Origin: Siphonodentalium dalli
Lineage: Eukaryota; Mollusca; Scaphopoda; Gadilida; Siphonodentaliidae
Direction of reading: 5' to 3'
DNA length: 64,000 nt
Assembly (NCBI GenBank): GCA_032622095.1
Contig: CP136063.1
Span: forward strand, 143,609,950-143,673,949
Under the pieces are notes generated by a model, which worked only from the letters and a program-made list of their open reading frames with translations, did not search any database and was not told the DNA's origin. Made by a program: the position numbers and the translations under genes. Every line of letters starts with the position of its first letter. Position 1 is the stretch's first letter. Below, piece by piece: positions 55,776-64,000 of the stretch.

Positions 55776-57039
55776 CATTTAACGGATATCGAAAATGCGC
55801 GAACCAACATAACACACCATTGTGATAGCTAGCAGCACGTAAGCAGCATGATACAACTGAAACTAGAACATAAGATCAGCTCGTGATATCATTCAGCAGA
55901 TGGCAGAGTTTGATTGTGAATAGTCTAACGTTTCAAAGCTTAGGCAACAAACAGGAGAATAACAAGTGACCCGTACAAACAAGCTTGGAACCTGATGATC
56001 CCAAACGCTATTCAAAACAACCGACAAAACAATGATATATCCAGTAAAGACAAAATCTACTTCAATGAAAAGCGAGCAGAATTATTAACACAGTATAAAC
56101 TACGACAAGAACTGAACTCAAAGAAGAAGTAATTTCCGACCACTAAGTGTCGACGGGAAGGCGACATTATTTGTCTCATGGTCTGTGCATATTATTATAC
56201 TATGCGTCAGTTATCGATTTGAGCATCATTTATGATTTTGCCTGTAAATGACAAAAGATATACCATAATAAGGCAATATAATGTATATTTCATATGAGTA
56301 CATGTGCAAGAACATGCACATACTGAAATGTCAACATTGCATTCATTGTTAATTTGATGATACTGGTTATAAGAACGTTGAAAGTGCCATTGTAACAGTA
56401 CACCATATGTGTAGTCACAACCATGACCATACATGTAACAGACTGTTCATTGTTCCGAAACTCATCCTTAACAATATATTAATGCAAATTTCAATAGCAA
56501 CTATTGACCCTTTCTTTGGTAAATGGACTTTTTACTCAGTTATAAAATTATATTTTGAGATGGTCTATTATTTACCTGGAGTTGTGTTGTGAAAATATGA
56601 ACAGACGACAGGCAGACGAATTGATAATACAGACAAAAAAATAAATAATGGAAAGCACCGATATGCAATGCCCGCGGATCGTGTACTGTTAACACTAAGT
56701 ATGTTTCTTGCAATAATGCTATGATGGGAGTGATTTTTTCTCTTGACGACTACTGCTTGCATACTTATTGTCCGAGTATGAATACAGCTGTGGATCCCCT
56801 GTGTGTCCACCCGACCATCCGCTATGCGCAGAGATTGGGGTCAAACTAAACATGACATGTCAAAATACTATTGAAATTCCATTCTATGGCACCAAACCCC
56901 ATACATGATTATTGGGCTGTACGGCATTTTGATTAATCGTCAACACTGTCTTACACCGGCCAAATTATTTTCTTCTCTGTATATCGGCAGTTCAATTGCG
57001 ACAGGTCATGTATTTTTGACCGATAACCAATCAAACATT
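55776..57039. other. Intergenic sequence, no gene recognised
   Basis: AT-rich, with short overlapping open frames only. Confidence 0.35.
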
Positions 57040-57047
57040 CTCACACA

Positions 57048-57887
57048 CAGAGGTGGACTGGCCGATCAGGAGACCGGGAAAATTCCTGATTGGCCGGAGG
57101 CTGTGGGGGGAGGGGGGGGGGTATATGTGGTTGGGCCGCAAATGAAACCGACGTGGGCCGTCACATGTGTTGTTTAACCAGCCAAATTGGCTAATCGTAA
57201 TTTTTGTCATTAAATGAACTTGTCAGCATCATATAACACCACGTAAAGACCCCGTTAATCTCGAGATTTTAACGGTAACATGCAGCTGTAAATTCCAAAA
57301 TATTTCTCACGCACCCCTCCCGGACCCTCCCCCAATTGAAATTTCCAACACAATAGGAACGCTTCAGTTGAGGCCAGTCTAGATGCTAGGATTATCGATT
57401 TTCTTGTATAGTTTTCAAAATGTTCTCACCCCGGGCCGAACAACCATGGACAGCCCAGTGTGTCCTGGTCTCTTGTCCGTAGCCGTGTGCATTTGTCTGG
57501 AGTTGGACCGCCAGATGTTAGAATTTATGCAATTTTTCAGGTAAAAATATCTTAATGGTCTCATACCGGGAATATATAGAACCATGGTTTTTGAATATAT
57601 AGGATATTACGCCAGAGCACTGAGGTGCAAAGGGGTGGGTGCAAATGGAATTATGCAAAAACATGTATTTGGTCTGATTCTGATTCAAGGGGGGGGGGGG
57701 GCAGTTGGAATTTCCCAAGGTGGACACCCCCCCCGAACAGATTCTGATTCAGGGGGGGGGGAGGATGGTGCAGTTGGAATTTCCCAAGGTGGACACCCCC
57801 TGAAAAGATTCCGATTTAAGGGGGGGTACGGATGGGCCGGTATTATATTCATTTCCCGGGCCAGTTTTTAGGCCCAGTCCGCCTCTG
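57048..57887 (+). mobile_element. Non-autonomous hAT-like element with 8-bp duplication
   Basis: CTCACACA is found directly before (57040-57047) and after (57888-57895) the element. The termini are CAGAGGTGGACTGGCC and the complement of CAGAGGCGGACTGGGCC. An 8-bp duplication and CA-G..TG-type ends are typical of hAT elements. The 840-bp body lacks transposase. It holds poly-G tracts and a ~80-bp tandem repeat at 57669-57830. The segment from 57369 is related to the left edge of the window. Confidence 0.8.
57669..57830 (+). repeat. Tandem repeat with poly-G, ~80-bp unit
   Basis: GATTCTGATTCA, a run of G, then CAGTTGGAATTTCCCAAGG and TGGACACCCCC, repeated about two and a half times inside the hAT-like element. 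Confidence 0.75.
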
Positions 57888-57895
57888 CTCACACA

Positions 57896-59395
57896 AATAC
57901 TTTATCTATGTTTGAACACAATGAATATGTTGTGAACTTGTGATATTGTGCCAATCGTATCATATCTACCAAATATTGCACTGGACATTTAGTCCTAACA
58001 TTGGGCTGGATTAATGATGTGATGTGCTCACTGAGATCTTTATTTATCCTGGCACTCCATGTTTACTTTTATGGCATGGTCCATACATGTGGGTGGCAGG
58101 ATGATTCAAATTTTACTTCATGTAGGCTATGGTATTTACAATTAGGTGCTGTGCATATATTATCTTGCGTCTAGCGCATGTGTTGGGCATTCTACCGTTA
58201 GTACCTGGTGTGGGAGGGGTCTTTTATGGGATTAGCAGCTGTTGTTTGTAAATTATGTATATAAATGCACGAGTCTGAGTCTTACTTTTAAATTGAACAT
58301 GACATTAAAATTACATATATATCATTGAACTGTCGTCCAACATACAGGTAACTTTATATGACAAACAGACCAAGACTGCCCAGTCTTTTCAATTCCTACG
58401 ACGACATGAAAATGAAAGCGAAAGTACGATGTGCGCACAGTACTGGATTCAATGGAATGTTCCATCACAATATAACAGTCAGGGACATTCTGATAAACAC
58501 AGTTACGGTTTCCTGTTCGTTCTACGACAATAATAAAAAGCCTGACATTTTATGTCTTAATATGGTTTATCTAACAACCTATCTGTGGTTGTCTTTGTAA
58601 AACACACAAGTTATCTGAATATACGCGATTTTAGAAAAAGAACTATGTTTTTGCACAAACAGTACTGTGCACGATATACCATGATATCGCGGTGATAATT
58701 TCAAACTATCGCGATATTTTAAATTGGAAATACTGTTCAGCCGTGACATTATATAAAATGTTACACCTCTGCCTGTATCACATAAAACCTCATACACATG
58801 CTCAGTTGTGATTTCATCGGCCGCAAAATAGACTGCGCATGCTCCAGAAGTTAGAAGCTTGTTGCATCCAACTATTTGGAAGTCTCTCCATAGTATTTAT
58901 GACCATTAAGGGCTCAATTTAACTGGATTCGCATTACAATATGCGATGCTATTTCCAATTTCTGCTAACCAATTTACAATGAAAAGTCATGTATTGGCAG
59001 GGAAAGCTTTTGAAAATCTACCCAGTGCTACAAAATGCTAAAAAAAATTAAAAACATTAACTCGACCCCTGCCGATACTTTGTCGGGATCGCACACGAAA
59101 ATAACTTTAACATTGTTTACCCCAATATTATATCATATGAGTGATGATACTTACCTGTAACTATAGGCTGTCAACATGCATAAATATAATGAAAATTTTC
59201 ATAAATTTATAATGACAAACAGCTGTGAAAAATAGCATAATTCCAAAATGTTGAAATGGGCAGATCCTTGATGTAATCATGTCTAAGAAAATACTTTGAT
59301 AATCCTGTGTTGGATTTACCTGATAAATAATGTACTATGTTCTAAATTTAACTTTTATTAAAAATAAAATTTTCTGCATTTCTTTTCAGAGTTGG
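57896..59395. other. Intergenic sequence, no gene recognised
   Basis: Contains a short CGATAT/ATCGCG palindromic patch near 58670-58720. No gene recognised. Confidence 0.35.
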
Positions 59396-59495
59396 CATTG
59401 GAACTTTTAGTACCAGAATGTGTGTAGGATACAGAGGACATAAATATTGTACCATTGTCTACAAGTGTGACTCGTCCTGTGGGACTTTCATTTAA
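59396..59495 (+). CDS. Candidate terminal exon behind a strong splice acceptor
   Basis: TTTCTGCATTTCTTTTCAG is a textbook pyrimidine tract and acceptor at 59376-59390. One downstream frame encodes STRMCVGYRGHKYCTIVY then KCDSSCGTFI and a stop, with four clustered Cys. Another frame encodes LALELLVPECV and a stop. AATAAA follows at about 59679, inside a MITE. No donor or upstream exon was found. It is possibly chance. Confidence 0.22.
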
Positions 59496-59624
59496 GCTGT
59501 CAGTGAAGTGGGCACAGCTAGCTCGGGAAGACAGGAATAGACACTGCTAATGGAAGAATGGCTATTATGCGTTGGATATACACTGCTTTGGAAGAATAGC
59601 TATGATGACTCATCATGAATCATC

Positions 59625-59788
59625 TTATGCCATCAACATAATTTTTCAATTTATCTATGAGCGTATCACTGTATCAGTAAATAAACAACACACTGTATAT
59701 TCTGCAAAGTGGAATTATACTTTTATGCTGTTCTACTGATACATCTATGCGCTCATAGATCAATTGAAAAGCAATGTTGATGGCTTAT
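59625..59788. mobile_element. Short hairpin MITE
   Basis: GCCATCAACATAATTTTTCA, ATCTATGAGCG and TGTATCAGTA on the left are mirrored on the right by TACTGATACA, CGCTCATAGAT and GTTGATGGC. The arms are about 50 bp and the total about 160 bp. Non-coding. Confidence 0.7.
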
Positions 59789-60115
59789 AATTACAACGAA
59801 AAAAAAACTTAATTTTCAACGATCGACTAATAATCCATCTCAGAAAATAAATTCACAATGACCAAGCGAAATATTCAGGAAATAAATACACCTCAACATC
59901 AATTCTCTTCAATAAACTATCCATGATCAAGAAAATACTTCTTGTTGTCCTAAAAATGTCTTAATAATTATCATCACAGACAGTCGAATCTGAAGTGATG
60001 CCCCCCCCCCCTGACTGGTTAGCAATCTCCAGCTATATTTATCACTCCTTATGTAATCAAATACCTTGGTTTCATTTAATGTTCTTGTGACCGGTGCCAT
60101 ACATCATTATCATTG
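59789..60115. other. Intergenic sequence, no gene recognised
   Basis: Contains a C10 run at about 60001. Nothing else seen. Confidence 0.35.
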
Positions 60116-60123
60116 GTATGAAG

Positions 60124-60737
60124 TAGTGATGTGCTGTTTTACAGTTACTCTGGGTTTTTTTTTCGGTTTCAAAACCAAACCACAACTGATTACTGATATA
60201 TTCTATAAAACCTATTCTTCCGGTTTCAATTGTCTGACCCCTCTCATCGCTTTTCCAAAACATGTAGTTAGCGTATTAAAGATGTATAATCAGATTAAAC
60301 GTCTCTAAATTACTATTTTTTTGGTAAAAATATTTGATTTGAGTTGAGGAACCCACCCATCAAAACTCAGATTTATTAGATATCGATTTAAAAATAATTT
60401 TTGGTTGCCTGGTAAAAAGTGAACGTTTGCCGAAAAAGCCGACCGACGTGTACTCTCGATACCAAATTGTGTTGAACAAAATGTTGATACACAACGCGTT
60501 TTGGGTGATTTTATACTATATAGTTGACAGTGCCTAGCATTATTTTTTTTATAATTAATCGATTCTGATAACTAAAGCGGCCTTTGATGAAATTGTGTTG
60601 TTGTTACAATCGGATGATTAGTGGACCATCAAATTGGATTGAGTTTCTTTAAGTAAAACCATAATCAAATCCAAAACCTGGTTTTTCTACAAAACCATAC
60701 TACCGAAATTGAAATTTTTAAAAATCGCACATTACTA
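60124..60737 (+). mobile_element. Non-autonomous hAT-like element with 8-bp duplication
   Basis: GTATGAAG precedes (60116-60123) and follows (60738-60745) the element exactly. The ends are TAGTGATGTGC and its complement GCACATTACTA, with a looser inverted match inside (GGTTTCAAAACC versus GGTTTTGGATTTG). The 8-bp duplication fits hAT transposition. The 614-bp body has no transposase. Confidence 0.8.
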
Positions 60738-60968
60738 GTATGAAGCAGAACTTTTTTTATTGGGGTACTAATTTGGTGATACATGTACCTTTTATTTATT
60801 CCCAATAAAATTATTCATTGATCAGTCTGATTAATTTGTTTTCGCAGTAATTATACATTGTTATGGACTTTTTCTGAAAAACGTGGCACGAATTTTGAGT
60901 GTTCAGTCAATCATTACACAATCATGAACTTGTCTGAAATGATATGACAGATGTAGAGTTCAGTTTCC

Positions 60969-61492
60969 TTAAAGATACGGGCGGCGTTGGCGGTGGGTAT
61001 GTTGTTAAATATTCACCTCCATCAAAAACCGCCATAAACAGAAGGAATAATAAGATATACAGACTTTGTTCTTATGCCAATCATAAATATGGCATAAACG
61101 GTATGTTATTGTCAATGGTTTCCCCTTTGTTATGTAAACAAAAGCAAAAAAAGTTACGTTTCGTGGCTTGTGTTTAAATCCGGATATGGTAAACATAAAG
61201 AGCGTTATTTGTTACTGTTTCCTGATATGGAAATAATAAAGAGCGTTTATATCATTTGTGTGTGATTAACCAATAGAATTGCGCTGTGTTATGTAAACAG
61301 AAGCACAACTTCTGTAAAACGAGCAGGCTCTTGTTTACATACACAATCATACGTCTTGATGACAATATACTATTTATGCGCTGATTATGTTTGGCATATG
61401 AGCGGAACTGTATATATTTTGGTGTTCCTTCTGTTGATGGCGACTTGAATAAATATAAATATTTCTGCAACGAACGCCGCCCGTGCATTTAA
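60969..61492 (+). mobile_element. TTAA-bounded MITE, family 1, copy D
   Basis: TTAA at 60969-60972 and 61489-61492. The ends are AGATACGGGCGGCG and its partner CGCCGCCCGTGCAT. It is the most diverged copy: GCGG replaces GAGG in both termini, showing coordinated change or a subfamily. The internal AAGAGCGTTTATATC block is retained. Confidence 0.75.
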
Positions 61493-61799
61493 GGAACAGA
61501 AACACATAATATAATTGTCAACTACTTTGTCAAATGTTTCTAGCATTGAGTTATTGAGTATTTTTTTTTCTCACTGCGATTCCGCCGGAATTTTCGTTCT
61601 GCGCTTTCTCAAATTCTGTGACGTCATGCCGGAAGTTAGACTCGCCCATTGTTTTTCAAGTATCACTACACGAGTTGACTCATCCACTGCAACATATATA
61701 GTACAATGATTGATCAGATCATGCCCTAGCCTCTTAACCAATCAAATGCATACATTTTTAATTCAATCAAATCAAGAGTAGTTGTAATTATTTACGAAC
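61493..61799. other. Intergenic sequence, no gene recognised
   Basis: Nothing recognised. Confidence 0.35.
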
Positions 61800-61923
61800 T
61801 GACTTGAATGTCGATTGGGTCATTGGGTTTTTGATCGCTAGATAATTAAACAAAGAGATTCACACAAACTTTTTTAATTAGTCTGCCAGTCAAAACAAAT
61901 GAGCCCAATCGATATTCAAGTCA
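61800..61923. mobile_element. Short hairpin MITE
   Basis: TGACTTGAATGTCGATTGGG is mirrored by CCCAATCGATATTCAAGTCA. The total is about 124 bp with an AT-rich centre. No TTAA or clear duplication. Confidence 0.65.
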
Positions 61924-63489
61924 TTCCTTATAATCATATACCATTCCATTGTAATAAAACATTATATAACAAACATCTTTTAAAAACTACCAAAACAATT
62001 GTAAGTAACATATTGTTCAAATTCCAATTGTCTCCCAATGACAAAAAGCAGCGAGCAAGGGCAAATGATTGACTGGAAATGATGTAGGTGGTTCATAGCT
62101 TTTTATGAAGTGTCAACTTCAGTTATTAGTTTATGAACCTTGGAAACGTTCGTGTAAACTGTATGACAAAATAAACTGATTCAGACATGCAGGTTCACAT
62201 TGTGTGAAAATAAAGGGAGTGTGATTTTATAAACATACATAATTATTGATATTTTATACAGCCCTATAATTGGCTAAATCATTCAGCAAACTTGACCATG
62301 GCAAAGGGTTGCCGAAGCCAAAAATCTGAATTAAGCTCTTTTCACATTGCGAAATCAAATGGCCTGATCTGCACCTAAAAAATTTGCGTGCCGGAACTGC
62401 TACTTTGCGTGCTAAATATAGAATTTAGTTGTTGACGATATCATTTTTCAAGTACCAATGATTTTAAATGTTCAGGCTTATAAACTGTGTCAATATATAG
62501 CATTAATCAAGAGTAGGGGGTTTCCAATTTCAATATGTATCCAATAATTGTTTTGTATAACACAATATATATCTTGGGGCGGGTCCTGCTTCTTGCGAGG
62601 AAAAAAATTAACTGAAATAGATAAAAGATTTTCCACCAGTGTGTATATTGAAAGATAAACATATTCCTGTATTATTGTAAATATGATGTTCATCATTGTA
62701 TCGATGGGACCTTGAATTACATAACGATATAACGTAAAACTAAGTAATTGAACATAACATGCTAATTGTTACAAAATAAGCATTCATCTTTGATGTGATA
62801 TCATTTTATTTCGGGATTACTGTTTCTGCCACATAGGATTGTAATGTGCTCCACTGCCCACCCCCTCTAGTGCATCACTGCTCTTATAGACCATCCCTAG
62901 AATTTAGGATGACAACATTACAGAACTTTATGACTGATTTTATTCATGACTGCATGAATTTTATGGATAGATTTAGCATCGTCCATATGAAAATATAATT
63001 TATATTACTTTGGCCATTTCTCAGCAATTTATATTCGTTTTGACTTGTAGGTATAGTTTATATCTCATATTGCATGGTCAAGTGTAAGTTTCCTTTGACG
63101 TATGCAAGTAGGGAAATTGTTTTGGACAATGCTGGTTTATGTTAAAGTCCTGTGTATATGTCATTCTATATCAGGGTTTAGCATCGTTGTCCACTCACAT
63201 AAACTCCTGAATATAAACTGTAATTATTAAAATGTCACAATTGTGACTGTAAACCGGTTTATTCTCAAGAAAATATCTTTGTTCTGAACTTCACAAGAGA
63301 TGTCAATTTCAGTAGTAATGTAATGTGAAAATATATTTTATCACAATGTTTACATATATAAGAACTCAATTAACCTCTCAAAGTGACAGTATGATTCAAA
63401 TGTAAGCAAACCGAGCAAAAGTTATGTAAAAAATTATCTGGGAACTGAAATAGGAATATCCCTAAGCCTACGCTGCAATCGATACAATC
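61924..63489. other. Intergenic sequence, no gene recognised
   Basis: AT-rich, with no ORF above 68 codons and no shared repeat noticed. Confidence 0.35.
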
Positions 63490-63865
63490 TGGTTCCACTT
63501 TCAATGTCCGGTTCAATGTTTTGTAACCAAAAAAAATTTAAAGACGTATTATGGACTTGTTTGGTGCGTTAAATTGATAAGCTAGTACTCAAGCGCTATC
63601 CAAACCTGGGAATGTAGCATTCTCGCTGAAAATTTCATAGAAATTGAATGTACCACTCCATAGCAAACATTGTCTGAACTACGCTCATTTGTAAATATTT
63701 ACATCTCAATCTGGATTTCGCCATCGAGAGTCATTGCATTTAATTAATATATAAGAATGACTGTTTGTGTTGTCAATTTGGATTTATATTCATAAAAAAT
63801 AACTACTTTGAGCAAGATTATTCTCAATTTCTTTTGATCACCCTACCAGAGTGTTTCACATCACT
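63490..63865 (-). repeat. Dispersed repeat, inverted partner of 4886-5300
   Basis: Reverse complement of this segment matches 4886-5300 block by block (for example CTTTGAGCAAGATTATTCTC and GAGTGTTTCACATCACTTTA here). Non-coding. Confidence 0.7.
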
Positions 63866-64000
63866 TTAAGTGATAAATGAGTTGGTGTTCTATTGATTAC
63901 TAGTTATAAGAGGGTTGGTATCTATACATGTATCATAGTTATATATTTGTTGAGTTACGTGCACGCTATCAAAAATGCCCTGCATACGGTACACAATCAG

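Overview
The window looks like animal nuclear DNA, AT-rich and intergenic, most likely from an aquatic invertebrate (a mollusc or similar lophotrochozoan is my best guess). I infer this from the mix of retroelement families (Jockey-type ORF1, CR1/L2-type LINEs, a Penelope-like element, another LINE lineage), piggyBac-like (TTAA) and hAT-like (8-bp duplication) non-autonomous elements, abundant microsatellites and frequent ACATGTA strings. There are no operons, tRNAs, rRNAs or intact host genes that I can recognise. Three short segments look exon-like (17.65, 19.07 and 59.40 kb), all at low confidence.

Layout. 0-9 kb: the left edge shares sequence with a hAT-like element at 57 kb. Two copies of a TTAA-bounded MITE follow (965-1447, 3450-3944), then a piggyBac-type MITE (4401-4654), half of a long dispersed inverted repeat (4886-5300), a tandem duplication (6.3-6.6 kb) and a palindromic MITE (7381-7657). 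9.9-17.3 kb: a 0.7-kb palindrome, three head-to-tail copies of an element made of ~122-bp subunits, a TTAAGC-centred minisatellite, a 1.56-kb piggyBac-like element inserted into an older MITE, and a ~375-bp tandem array. 17.6-23.5 kb: mostly unique sequence with weak exon candidates and a perfect 62-bp palindrome. 23.6-27.9 kb: a 4.2-kb foldback-like unit with an inverted minisatellite inside. 28-32.7 kb: two copies of a retroelement that keeps its 5' region and a gag-like ORF1 with zinc knuckles but shows no reverse transcriptase. 33.6-35.1 kb: an inverted copy of the piggyBac-like element. 37.9-40 kb: 3' half of a LINE next to a Penelope-like RT. 40.5-46.7 kb: microsatellites, LINE and SINE tails, an LTR-like promoter, a CR1/L2-like RT relic and another repeat element.

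48.1-53.6 kb is the most striking part. A 3,622-bp foldback element, flanked by an identical 16-bp direct repeat, is built of about 25 copies of a ~142-bp GC-rich unit (16 in one orientation, 9 in the other). It lies directly against a 5'-truncated, frameshifted LINE with RT and a C-terminal zinc knuckle. 54.4-64 kb holds further copies of families seen earlier, two hAT-like elements with perfect 8-bp target duplications, short hairpin MITEs, and the second half of the dispersed inverted repeat.

Nothing here forms a cellular pathway. What the genes share is mobility: LINE-type enzymes probably served the SINE and LINE tails, while the TTAA and 8-bp duplications imply that piggyBac- and hAT-type transposases encoded elsewhere moved the non-coding elements. 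All coding relics seen are broken by stops or frameshifts.
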